From: a virus
Reading direction: 5' to 3' (one strand)
IMG/VR virus record: IMGVR_UViG_3300036398_002819
Location: 1-64,000 of that record
DNA: 64,000 bases
The translations under genes and the position numbers were made by a program. The notes under the pieces were generated by a model. That model worked only from the letters and a program-made list of their open reading frames with translations, did no database searches and was not told where the DNA came from. Numbering within the stretch: the stretch's first letter is position 1; each line of letters opens with the position of its first letter. Shown here one piece after another: positions 14,336-22,092 of the stretch.

Positions 14336-14914
14336 ATTTGGGCGGCGCTTTTGCATCATAGCATCATTTTTTTTATCACCAACACCAAGAACTGTCTTTG
14401 CAGCACCTTTTATGGTATGTCCTACAGGATCTGCAAGATTCCTTTGAAAATTTCTAGCACCCTGTTCAGGTGTTGTTCGTGGATTAGAAAGAAGTTTTCC
14501 GGCAAGTTTCGATGCTCCTACACTCAATCCCATACCTTCAATAATTGTTTGCTTCCACTCCTCACTCATAGCACCCATGATTGCTTCTGCGGATTTCTCA
14601 TCAGATGCAAAACCTTCATCAAGAAGATAATCAACTAAAACTTCTTCACGAACTGAACGAGGATTAAAACCAGAAGATGATCCACTTCCACCCATCAAAT
14701 GTTGGGAATAACCATAACCAGATGAACCTCTACTTGCTCTTGCTGCTTTTTCTTGCTCATATTTTTCAGCAGGAGTTAATGGTTTTTTATTTGCCTTTCT
14801 TGCCGCTGCTCTTTCTGCCTTTGCTGCATCTCTGTCAGCAATTTCTTTTTTTAATTGCTCAACAGTTTTTTTTGATTTTCTTCTTCTTGCTGGTCTTCCT
14901 TGATCTTCTACCAT
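14333..14914 (-). CDS. SEEWKQ-domain protein (193 residues), likely virion-associated
   Basis: Unknown function. A Lys/Arg/Ala-rich helical N-terminus (1-65) and a Gly/Ser linker precede the domain LVDYLLDEGFASDEKSAEAI followed by MGAMSEEWKQTIIEG (about 95-128), which is paralogous to residues 215-250 of the 342-residue protein. The tail is basic (QKRRPN). A perfect TATAAATA late box is 20 nt before the ATG, so it is probably made late and could be a structural or internal head protein. A leader repeat and a strong terminator follow the stop. Confidence 0.8.
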   Translation of the reverse strand: MVEDQGRPARRRKSKKTVEQLKKEIADRDAAKAERAAARKANKKPLTPAEKYEQEKAARASRGSSGYGYSQHLMGGSGSSSGFNPRSVREEVLVDYLLDEGFASDEKSAEAIMGAMSEEWKQTIIEGMGLSVGASKLAGKLLSNPRTTPEQGARNFQRNLADPVGHTIKGAAKTVLGVGDKKNDAMMQKRRPN

Positions 14915-14933
14915 TTTATCAAAACTTTTTAAG

Positions 14934-14941
14934 TATTTATA
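14934..14941 (-). promoter_or_regulatory. T4-type late promoter box TATAAATA
   Basis: Perfect TATAAATA immediately after a terminator T-tract and 20 nt before the ATG of the 193-residue gene. Confidence 0.75.
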
Positions 14942-15074
14942 AAAAAGAAGCGTCTCCGCTTTGGAGACGCTTCTTGAGTGCTTGGCGTCGTGCCTTTGCT
15001 TGTCGGAGTGCTTGTGGTTTGAGTTTCCGCTTTTGCTCTTTTTTAGAGTGATGCTGCCAATTTGGAAGTTTCAT
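14937..15074 (-). CDS. Tiny very basic protein (45 residues), unknown
   Basis: An ATG-started ORF of 45 codons begins one base after the dehydrogenase stop. The product (MKLPNWQHHSKKEQKRKL, then an Arg/Lys/Gln/Ala helix) is strongly basic and would bind nucleic acid or act as a helical peptide. Its last codons and TAA stop lie in the terminator hairpin and T-tract, so translation could melt the hairpin. No family recognised; a real gene is likely from spacing and helix-like composition, but not certain. Confidence 0.55.
   Translation of the reverse strand: MKLPNWQHHSKKEQKRKLKPQALRQAKARRQALKKRLQSGDASFL
14941..14975 (-). terminator. Strong intrinsic terminator, 13-bp stem
   Basis: Stem AAGAAGCGTCTCC/GGAGACGCTTCTT with an AAAGC loop and a T-tract; the strongest hairpin in the window. 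It lies inside the 3' end of the 45-residue ORF and ends the gp55-gp46-dehydrogenase transcript. Confidence 0.93.
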
Positions 15075-15075
15075 T

Positions 15076-15864
15076 TTAGGTTACAGACCAGTCTATGACC
15101 GTGCGAATTTGTTGGTTATATGACCATACAGATTTTAGCATATCAGCGTTCACTCCGTTCGCTTCCATCTGAACTATGAGGGAATTCAGATCTTTCGGGA
15201 AACAGGTGCCTCCAAATCCACGATCATTATCAATTCCGGGAACCTGTGCATGAGATTTACCAATTCTGCTGTCAGAAGTCACACCATCACAAACTGTTTC
15301 ATAATTCATTCCAACTGCTTGACACATATCATACATCTTATTAAAGTATGCTACTTTAAAAGCAAGGAAACTATTGGCAAAATATTTAATTGCCTCACTT
15401 TCATCTGATGTAGTTATAACACTTGGAATTTCTGGAAATACAGTCTTAAAGAAATTTACAAACTGTTGACAAAGATTTTTATCTCCACCAACAACATTTC
15501 TTTCAGAATTTCTAAAATCTTCAACTGCGTTTCTAGCAGTCAAAAATTCTGGATTATGAATTACTTTATATTGTTTAGAATATTTTTTAGTTGTTCCAAC
15601 AGGTACTGTTGATTTAATTATAAAAATACCATCAATAGATTTTGGAAGATTTTGAAAAAAATTATCTAAAATGGAAAGATCACACTCTCCAGTTGATTTC
15701 ATAGGAGTTGGGAGGCAAACAAAAATAAATGCTTGCTTTAAAACTTCTTCCAATGTATTAAATGATTTATTTTTATCAACATCAAAAACTTTACAAGTTA
15801 CTTTGTCTCTTAAATTTTGATATACAGCATTTCCGACAAATCCGTTTCCAATAATTCCAATCAT
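15076..15864 (-). CDS. Nucleotide-sugar (UDP-glucose/GDP-mannose) dehydrogenase, short form
   Basis: NAD-dependent oxidation of a nucleotide sugar to the uronate. The Rossmann GNGFVG is at 6-11, FVCLPTPM and STVPVGTT are family motifs, HNPEFLTARNAVEDF precedes the catalytic region, and GFGGTCFPKDL holds the catalytic Cys at about residue 220. At 262 residues it lacks the C-terminal nucleotide-sugar-binding domain of the usual 390-450 residue enzyme. It may be a minimal phage form or need a partner. It overlaps gp46 by ATGA. A role in modifying surface sugars or host metabolism is inference. Confidence 0.9.
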   Translation of the reverse strand: MIGIIGNGFVGNAVYQNLRDKVTCKVFDVDKNKSFNTLEEVLKQAFIFVCLPTPMKSTGECDLSILDNFFQNLPKSIDGIFIIKSTVPVGTTKKYSKQYKVIHNPEFLTARNAVEDFRNSERNVVGGDKNLCQQFVNFFKTVFPEIPSVITTSDESEAIKYFANSFLAFKVAYFNKMYDMCQAVGMNYETVCDGVTSDSRIGKSHAQVPGIDNDRGFGGTCFPKDLNSLIVQMEANGVNADMLKSVWSYNQQIRTVIDWSVT

Positions 15865-17573
15865 ACGCTCATCCTACTAAATCCTTTTACTTTATCAAAT
15901 TTTACCACATTTTGAAACTTATCTTCAAGTCCAGTCTTGTGAGAAATCACAAAAACATTAGCATCTTTAATCACATAACGAATAATCTTCAGGAACTCAT
16001 CGGTTCCGAATCCATCAAGTGAAGAATCAAATACTTCATCCATAATTAGCAAATTAGTATTAACAGAATTTTTTAACTTAGCAACTTCTCTCCAAGTAAA
16101 AAGAAGTGATAGGTCAACTCTCATTTTCTCACCTTCCGAAAAAGATGAATATGAAAAGTTTTCATGAATTGGAGATTTAATTGTTTCATCAAATTCTTCG
16201 TTTAAATGGAAATTAATATAAAAATCCATCATTTGAAGATAACGATTCACCTGCTGATTTATGAACGGAAGATACTTCTTGATTATCTTCGTTTTAACGC
16301 CATCATCCTTAAGTAAGGAGTAGGCAAAATCGTAATAAACGATTTGTTGTTTTTTATCTGAAAGATCTTCGATTGTTTTTTGGAGATTTTCTTTGAATTC
16401 TTCTAGTTTCTCATGTTCAGTATTTCGGTTTTCAAGTTGTTCGGTAATTGTTTGAATTTCAGTTTCAAGATCTCGGATTTGTCTCTGGTTGAGGGAAATC
16501 CTAGTATTGTTTTGAGAAATCTCATGGTTGAGTTTCGTAATCTCCTTAGATAGAGCAATAAATTGACGCTCTCGTTCATGTTCTATCTTTATAGTCTCTT
16601 CCAGGTCTTCATAACCTTTCTTGAGTTCCTTTGCTTTATTTTGAGCGTCTGTAATTCTATTTAACCGAAACTCTTCTTCAATTGTTTGAGTACAAGTAGG
16701 GCATACCGTATTTTCAGTAAAAAACTTATGCTCTTTCGTAATAACAGATACTTTCTGGGAGATTTTACCTTTAAGGTTGTTTAGTTTTACTAACTTATCA
16801 CCAGCACCAACAACTTCTTCCTGCTCCTTCGTATATTGAATAATACCTTCCTCGGTCTTAGCATTTTCAATCATATAAATGCCAACTTCTTTGTCTAGAT
16901 TAGCAATCTTTTCTTTGTTGGCGTTTATATTGGCATTTCCACGATTCTCAAGTTCTTCAATAAAACTTTCTTGCATACTAATTTTATCTTTAAGATTATC
17001 TCTTCTTAAATTTAAAGTTTTAATCTCTTCCTTCTCTTCTTTAATTTTTTCCTTTATGATACTTCCCATGGCAGAAAAAACACGAATGTCTAAAAGGTCT
17101 TCAATTACTTCACGACGATTTGAAGAGGTAAGTTGCATAAAGGGTACAAAATTACTACTACCCAATATCACAATTTGAGTAAAAGATTTATAATTTACTT
17201 TAAGAATGTTTTCTTCTAAGATTTTTTGATTAGCACGATCATCTGATTCTTTATGAAGAAGAACTCCATTTACTTCAATATCAAAAATATTTGGTTTAAT
17301 TCCACGACGAACCAAATATTTTTTATTATTAACTGAGAATTCAATTTCAACTACACAATCCTTTTCATTTACACTATTAACGAGTTGTGGTTTTGTAATT
17401 CCTCTAAAACTTTTATTAAAAAGGACGAATGTAAGGGCATCCAACATAGTTGACTTTCCTGCCCCATTTGTACCAATTATAAGATTTGTACTACTTTTTT
17501 GAAAATCAATTTCGGTAAATTGGTTACCAGATGAGAGAAAATTTTTATATTTGATCTTATGAAATAACAACAT
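15861..17573 (-). CDS. 46: Recombination endonuclease subunit, Rad50-like (gp46)
   Basis: SMC-type ATPase that with gp47 resects DNA ends for recombination-dependent replication and host DNA breakdown. 570 residues (T4: 560). Walker A GTNGAGKS is at 34-41, a long coiled coil is interrupted by the zinc hook CPTC at about 293, and the signature SEGEKMRVDLSLL and Walker B NLLIMDEVFD lie near 470-515. It overlaps the DUF3110-like gene by 17 nt and the dehydrogenase by ATGA. Confidence 0.97.
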   Translation of the reverse strand: MLLFHKIKYKNFLSSGNQFTEIDFQKSSTNLIIGTNGAGKSTMLDALTFVLFNKSFRGITKPQLVNSVNEKDCVVEIEFSVNNKKYLVRRGIKPNIFDIEVNGVLLHKESDDRANQKILEENILKVNYKSFTQIVILGSSNFVPFMQLTSSNRREVIEDLLDIRVFSAMGSIIKEKIKEEKEEIKTLNLRRDNLKDKISMQESFIEELENRGNANINANKEKIANLDKEVGIYMIENAKTEEGIIQYTKEQEEVVGAGDKLVKLNNLKGKISQKVSVITKEHKFFTENTVCPTCTQTIEEEFRLNRITDAQNKAKELKKGYEDLEETIKIEHERERQFIALSKEITKLNHEISQNNTRISLNQRQIRDLETEIQTITEQLENRNTEHEKLEEFKENLQKTIEDLSDKKQQIVYYDFAYSLLKDDGVKTKIIKKYLPFINQQVNRYLQMMDFYINFHLNEEFDETIKSPIHENFSYSSFSEGEKMRVDLSLLFTWREVAKLKNSVNTNLLIMDEVFDSSLDGFGTDEFLKIIRYVIKDANVFVISHKTGLEDKFQNVVKFDKVKGFSRMSV

Positions 17574-17826
17574 TTTTAGGAGGGATTACAATATCATCGG
17601 GGGTAATTATAGAATACTTGTAATTATACATTTTACAAGTTTTTATGGCGAGTTCAGCATCAACTTCAACTACATCCATCTCAGCATCTTCTTGGTCTTC
17701 TAACATTAAAGCATATCGAGTAGCATCATCTTCTTCCTCAAAAAGAAATAAAACTTTATGCCCATACTGATCTTGGACAGCATATGCTCCATCATCTTTT
17801 CTATCTTTAAGAGTTAGAAGAAACAT
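17557..17826 (-). CDS. DUF3110-like small acidic protein
   Basis: 89 residues. The central segment VLFLFEEEDDATRYALMLED closely follows the DUF3110 pattern (FEDEDDATRYALLLE) of cyanobacterial and plastid proteins of unknown function. This points to a cyanobacterial origin. It occupies the place of the small genes between gp47 and gp46 in T4 and is one base from the gp47 stop, so it is co-translated with the nuclease pair. It may be a modulator of gp46/47, but that is a guess from position. Confidence 0.8.
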   Translation of the reverse strand: MFLLTLKDRKDDGAYAVQDQYGHKVLFLFEEEDDATRYALMLEDQEDAEMDVVEVDAELAIKTCKMYNYKYSIITPDDIVIPPKNVVIS

Positions 17827-17827
17827 T

Positions 17828-18868
17828 TTACTCTACTTGCGATGCTTGCTGATAAAGATCTTGAATGATCGTTTTAATAATAGTTTTATCAAGGTTAAAT
17901 TCAGAATCATCTATATAACGATTTAATACAGAAAGAGTATTTTCGTCTTCATCTATTTGAAAATCTTCATTTTCCTGAATTTCAAAGTTTTCAATAATTT
18001 TTAATTCTTGAACACCAACATTATAAAATTTATCAATAAATTTTTCAAAATCTTTTGGTTTAGATTTTTTACGAACAATTACTTTGACAATTTTGTTTTG
18101 ATACTCTGTTGCATCAAATAATTGATATGGAGTATCTTCATAATAAATGTTATAAAATAATTTATAAGGATTATTAATTGGAGTGTGCTCTAATGTTTCT
18201 GTATCAAAAATATGGAAACCACGAGTGTCATTCACATCAGTCCAATACATTTCATAGGGATTTCCTAAGTAGAAGATTGTTCCATTAGTCGATCGAGTGT
18301 GATAATGTCCCGAGTAGACCCTATCGAACTTGTCAAATAATTCGCTCTCCAAACCATGTTCCATGATGAGTTGTCGATTAACTCTAAATCCTTGACATTC
18401 AAGGTGCCCCATCGCACACTTGCAAGTCGTCTTTTCAATAAGTTTAAAAGTAAGTTCTTCATTTTCTTGATTAATCCAGGGTAAAAATAAAATATTCAAT
18501 CCACCAAGATTTACTTCAGTTGGTTTACTATAAGTTTTAATATTTGAATAAGTTTGAAGAAGAAGTTCTGGAGAATTTACGTTATTAGTATTCTTAAAAT
18601 ATACATCATGGTTTCCTGTGACCAAATGTATGTTTATTCCCATTTCAGCAGCAGGGTCAAACACAACCCGTTTAGACCACTCTAATGCTTTAAAATCTAT
18701 AGATTTTCTATTATCAAAACAATCTCCCATATGAATAATTGTTTTGATATTCTTTTCATTTAAAGTTGGAAAGAATACATTTTTATAAAATAATTCAAAA
18801 TAATCGTGAAGATGTTGGGAAGTCTTTTTTGCACCGTAATGTGTATCACAAATTAAACCCACCTTCAC
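17828..18868 (-). CDS. 47: Recombination nuclease subunit, Mre11-like (gp47)
   Basis: Metallophosphoesterase nuclease partner of gp46, 346 residues (T4: 339). Metal-binding motifs are in order: D8 and H10 in ICDTHYG, GDCFDNR at 48-54, GNHD at 85-88, MGHLECQGF and SGHYHTRS. The start is a GTG that overlaps the HNH gene stop (GTGA), an unusual start, but DxH spacing from it fits the family exactly. Confidence 0.96.
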   Translation of the reverse strand: MKVGLICDTHYGAKKTSQHLHDYFELFYKNVFFPTLNEKNIKTIIHMGDCFDNRKSIDFKALEWSKRVVFDPAAEMGINIHLVTGNHDVYFKNTNNVNSPELLLQTYSNIKTYSKPTEVNLGGLNILFLPWINQENEELTFKLIEKTTCKCAMGHLECQGFRVNRQLIMEHGLESELFDKFDRVYSGHYHTRSTNGTIFYLGNPYEMYWTDVNDTRGFHIFDTETLEHTPINNPYKLFYNIYYEDTPYQLFDATEYQNKIVKVIVRKKSKPKDFEKFIDKFYNVGVQELKIIENFEIQENEDFQIDEDENTLSVLNRYIDDSEFNLDKTIIKTIIQDLYQQASQVE

Positions 18869-19500
18869 TTTTGTTGTCTCCTACTATTTTCTTTTGCGGT
18901 TTTCATAAGATGCTCTTCGCGTGTAATAATTTGAAGATTGTTGGGATGATGCAACCCACCCTCAAATAAGGGAATAATGTGATCTACATCATACTGCATA
19001 CCAGTAGTAAAAGTCAAGTGTTGTGCTTGCTGATATATGTCCTGAATTTGACGAAGTTCTTCTTCAGTAATTTCTATCGGTATTCCTTGTTTTAATCTAG
19101 CAAATCTTCTTCTTTGTTTTTCACAATTTACTGCTTTTCCTCTTTCACTTTTAGAATATTTTCTTTTAATTGAATTTACTAACTCTCTATTATCCTCATA
19201 ATATTTTTGTTTCTTTTCTTTTGTTCTATAAGAAGACATCAACTCTTTATTGTTAAGTTTTTCCAATCCCTTTGATATAGCACAAGGGACACAGTTATAA
19301 CTACTCACATATTTTTCATAACTACCACAATGTTTACAAGCAGTAGAACCAATATAAGTTTTTTTACCTTCCTCAATTGCTTTCTCCCGAGCAGCACTTT
19401 TTTGAGTATACCCTTTTAATTTTGCCCTTTCTTTATTCTTCAATAGATTTTCCGCCATTATTTTTTTTCGTTCTTCTGGCGTGTATTTTGGTTTAGTCAT
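18865..19500 (-). CDS. HNH endonuclease (free-standing, homing-like)
   Basis: 211 residues from the ATG at 19500, which has GGAG at 12 nt; an in-frame TTG at 19518 is less likely. A basic N-terminus (PKYTPEERKKIMAENLL) precedes a four-Cys zinc-ribbon-like CKHCGS...CVPC (57-78). The C-terminal HNH motif is YDVDHIIPLFEGGLHHPNNL with REEHLMKT (about 160-195). It has its own perfect late box and is inserted between gp55 and gp47, ending in the GTG start of gp47. This is typical of a mobile endonuclease gene. No intron is seen nearby. Confidence 0.9.
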   Translation of the reverse strand: MTKPKYTPEERKKIMAENLLKNKERAKLKGYTQKSAAREKAIEEGKKTYIGSTACKHCGSYEKYVSSYNCVPCAISKGLEKLNNKELMSSYRTKEKKQKYYEDNRELVNSIKRKYSKSERGKAVNCEKQRRRFARLKQGIPIEITEEELRQIQDIYQQAQHLTFTTGMQYDVDHIIPLFEGGLHHPNNLQIITREEHLMKTAKENSRRQQK

Positions 19501-19528
19501 ATCTATTTCTAACTCCAAAGTATATAAT

Positions 19529-19536
19529 TATTTATA
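19529..19536 (-). promoter_or_regulatory. T4-type late promoter box TATAAATA
   Basis: Perfect TATAAATA between gp55 and the HNH gene, 29 nt before the chosen ATG. Confidence 0.7.
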
Positions 19537-19557
19537 ACATTTAGGAGTTAGAAAAAG

Positions 19558-20073
19558 TTACTTATTTCTATATTGAATAGCATCTTTAATACTGTTGTAT
19601 TCACTACTATGCCCAGAAAGCAAGCTATCGTCAACCATCATAACCTCATCAAAACCAGTCTTTTCAATAATTTTAGATTTAATTTCTAATTGACGTTTTT
19701 CTTTACCAATTCTTCTTATAAAAGCATAATGAATAATTTGAGTAAAGTATGAAAATGGATTTGTTGATTTTTCTGGGTCAAAGTTATGAATATACTGAAC
19801 ACAATTTTCTATACCATCAGAAATCATATCCTCACGGAACATATAATTTACAAAATTTGGTTTATATGAAAGATGTGTAGCGATCTTTAAAAAACATTCT
19901 CCAATATAATTTGGAATTGGAGGTTTTCCTTCCCAATGCTTTCCCCTATCCTCTCTAGTTGGAGATCTATTATTTCTCTTAATAAATTCTTCTTCTACTT
20001 TTTTCCTATAAACAATTAAAGACTCTAAAAATTCTTTATTGTTAACATAATGTTCTGACTTTGCTTTAGACAT
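19558..20073 (-). CDS. 55: Late-transcription sigma factor (gp55)
   Basis: Phage sigma factor that directs host RNA polymerase to TATAAATA late promoters, with the gp45 clamp as activator in T4. 171 residues (T4: 185). NYIGECFLKIATHLSYKPNF, REDMISDGIENCVQYIHNFD and NPFSYFTQIIHYAFIRRI are the conserved sigma-2-like helices; the last is the -10-recognition region. It has an extended -10 promoter of its own and precedes the HNH-gp47-gp46 genes, as gp55 does in T4. Confidence 0.95.
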   Translation of the reverse strand: MSKAKSEHYVNNKEFLESLIVYRKKVEEEFIKRNNRSPTREDRGKHWEGKPPIPNYIGECFLKIATHLSYKPNFVNYMFREDMISDGIENCVQYIHNFDPEKSTNPFSYFTQIIHYAFIRRIGKEKRQLEIKSKIIEKTGFDEVMMVDDSLLSGHSSEYNSIKDAIQYRNK

Positions 20074-20110
20074 AAAATTAATTTATATTCGATTTAGAAA
20101 TATTATGTCT

Positions 20111-20119
20111 ATTATAGCA
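20111..20119 (-). promoter_or_regulatory. 55: Extended -10 promoter upstream of gp55
   Basis: TGCTATAAT is a consensus extended -10 (TGnTATAAT) 38 nt before the gp55 ATG. There is no good -35. It sits in a 115-nt intergenic region (20074-20188) and probably makes gp55 available before late transcription. Confidence 0.6.
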
Positions 20120-20188
20120 CAGAATAAAAAACTTGACATAAGACTCAAAACCATGTAGACTACCTTTGTCCCGGTTGAAGATGAGGCT

Positions 20189-20596
20189 TTAGCTTTCTTT
20201 AATACCCTTAAAGATTCTTTCGAGTTTCTTTCGAGCATCTTCAACAGAAGAAAGATATCCCATTTTTGATGATGGTTTTACTTGTCCTCCAGGTTGATAA
20301 GTTTCAATGCTATTATCATCTTCGATATAATTATTGTAGATGTCAATCATTTTATTGTCTTTAGTTTCTGTCATTGTAATAATTTTATCAAGTTTTATAA
20401 TAAAGAAATCATCATCCGACATTTCCATCCATGATTTAACTTTAATATATGTTCCCTGATGATTTGTAATCATTTTCATAGTGATTGGATTTTGGAGAAC
20501 TAAAACTGGATCTCCATCATTTTCATCTACCATGACTAAAGACATAATCTCTTCACCAGAAACTAATTTTATGATTGCGTAAAAATCTTCTCCCAT
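20189..20596 (-). CDS. Conserved small phage protein, Sm-like barrel candidate
   Basis: 135 residues, function unknown. FYAIIKLVSGEEIMSLVMVDE, then LQNPITMKMI, YIKVKSWMEMSDDDFFII and KIITMTETKDNKMIDIYNNY follow the same strand order as the two small genes before gp43. I see them as a divergent family of small beta-barrels of Sm/SH3 type (inference). The ATG overlaps the UvsW stop (TAATG). A short acidic linker and a basic C-terminal helix are extra relative to the other two. Confidence 0.75.
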   Translation of the reverse strand: MGEDFYAIIKLVSGEEIMSLVMVDENDGDPVLVLQNPITMKMITNHQGTYIKVKSWMEMSDDDFFIIKLDKIITMTETKDNKMIDIYNNYIEDDNSIETYQPGGQVKPSSKMGYLSSVEDARKKLERIFKGIKES

Positions 20597-22059
20597 TAGT
20601 TTTTAAAAGGTATGTTTACAATGTCATAGTTGAAATTTTCTTCATTATAGACTTTAATCCTTTCGATTAAGTGATTAAGAGTATAATTCTTTCTTGATTT
20701 ATAACTGATATCATCGGCAATGTCATATAAAGTTGCTTTTGTCTTATTATTTCCTTTTCTTAGGACTCTACCAATTGATTGGAGATTACGGATTCTAGAC
20801 TTCGAAGGTGATGCAAAAATAACATTATGTAAATTCTTGATGTTAATTCCTGTACTAAACGTTCCATAGGATGCCACAATAATCGCATTATTTTCCTTTT
20901 CAGTAATTTCTCTTACTTTCTCACGATTTTCAGTATCAACTCCACCATGCACAAAAAATACATGACGATCATCATTAGTACTCTTATTTATTAATTCATA
21001 TAAAGGTTGACCGTGACCTTCAACACGGGCAAAGAGAATCAAAGTGTTTCCTTTGAGATCAAGAGCAAGATTCTTGATAAACTTATTTCTTTTTTCGTGA
21101 TTGATGATATACTGGACTTCATCTTCAAAAGTCTCAAAACGATTCGGTGGGTGTTTCAATAGAAGAATGTTGATGTCTAATGTGGCAACGTGACCTTTCT
21201 TCATTAACTCATCAGTTTTAATAATCTTATATGAAGGACCAAATAAACCCTCTAAAACCCACTTATGAGTTTGACTTCCATCAAGTGTTCCTGTAAATCC
21301 GAAACGATATTTACAATCAGAAAGTTTTGTCATTATAGATACTAATGACTTTGATTTAAACTGGTGTGCTTCATCTCCTACGACCACATTAAATCTTGAG
21401 AAATATTGTCGAGGAAGTTTGTAGATGGACTGCCAGGTAGTAATGATTACCTGAGAGTCTGTTTCTCTTTCTTTCCCAGCATAAATCTTGTGGCAGTATG
21501 ACCCCACATCAAACCCATAATCTTCAAAATCTTTATACATCTGCTCTACAAGGGATGTCGTTGGGACAACTACGAGAATATTTTGTCCTTTCTCAACGTA
21601 GTATCGGACAATCGAATATATCATCAATGACTTTCCAGAAGCAGTTGGAGATATCAACAACTTTCTATTATGTCTTAAAGCGTCGTATACTCCCTCAACT
21701 TGGTAATCGCGGGGAGAGTACTTGCAAATAGAATTCATATAATCTTTTACACCTTCCTTTGAGATATTCTCATTTATCTCAAATGGAAGACCATAATACT
21801 TATTGTTTCGAAACTCATAAGTGTAATCGTGTTGTTCACAAAATCTTATGAGTTTATCTAATAGACCAACATATATTTCTTGCGTATTGATATTGAACAG
21901 GTGAATGTAACCATCCCACCACTTATTCTTGTAAGCAGGTGCAAACTTGGCGTTTGGTACTTCAAATTGAAATGCGTCTCTTAATTCATAGTAGACGTGT
22001 GGTTCTGCTTCAACTTGAAGAAATACCTCATTCTTCTTTGAAATAATCAAATGTGACAT
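20596..22059 (-). CDS. uvsW: ATP-dependent helicase UvsW
   Basis: Superfamily 2 helicase that remodels branched DNA and R-loops and shifts replication from origin- to recombination-dependent mode. 487 residues (T4 about 500-590). An N-terminal domain (1-110) precedes Walker A SPTASGKS at 137-144, DEAH at 229-232 in VVGDEAHQFKS, motif III FGFTGTL and motif VI QSIGRVLRKG. An AATAAATA late box 22 nt upstream fits the late timing known for T4 UvsW. Confidence 0.96.
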   Translation of the reverse strand: MSHLIISKKNEVFLQVEAEPHVYYELRDAFQFEVPNAKFAPAYKNKWWDGYIHLFNINTQEIYVGLLDKLIRFCEQHDYTYEFRNNKYYGLPFEINENISKEGVKDYMNSICKYSPRDYQVEGVYDALRHNRKLLISPTASGKSLMIYSIVRYYVEKGQNILVVVPTTSLVEQMYKDFEDYGFDVGSYCHKIYAGKERETDSQVIITTWQSIYKLPRQYFSRFNVVVGDEAHQFKSKSLVSIMTKLSDCKYRFGFTGTLDGSQTHKWVLEGLFGPSYKIIKTDELMKKGHVATLDINILLLKHPPNRFETFEDEVQYIINHEKRNKFIKNLALDLKGNTLILFARVEGHGQPLYELINKSTNDDRHVFFVHGGVDTENREKVREITEKENNAIIVASYGTFSTGINIKNLHNVIFASPSKSRIRNLQSIGRVLRKGNNKTKATLYDIADDISYKSRKNYTLNHLIERIKVYNEENFNYDIVNIPFKN

Positions 22060-22080
22060 TCATAACATATCAGTTATGAT

Positions 22081-22088
22081 TATTTATT
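22081..22088 (-). promoter_or_regulatory. T4-type late promoter box AATAAATA
   Basis: NATAAATA match between uvsY and uvsW, 22 nt before the uvsW ATG. Confidence 0.65.
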
Positions 22089-22092
22089 TCTG

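Noticed and set aside
12105-14336. Start of the zincin-VWA gene at 14336
   Set aside because: The extra 27 codons would be read through the terminator stem and the TATAAT box; the ATG at 14255 lies just after them.
20074-20188. Possible tRNA or structured RNA in the gap before gp55
   Set aside because: I could not build a cloverleaf or a stable long hairpin; only promoter-like elements are supported.
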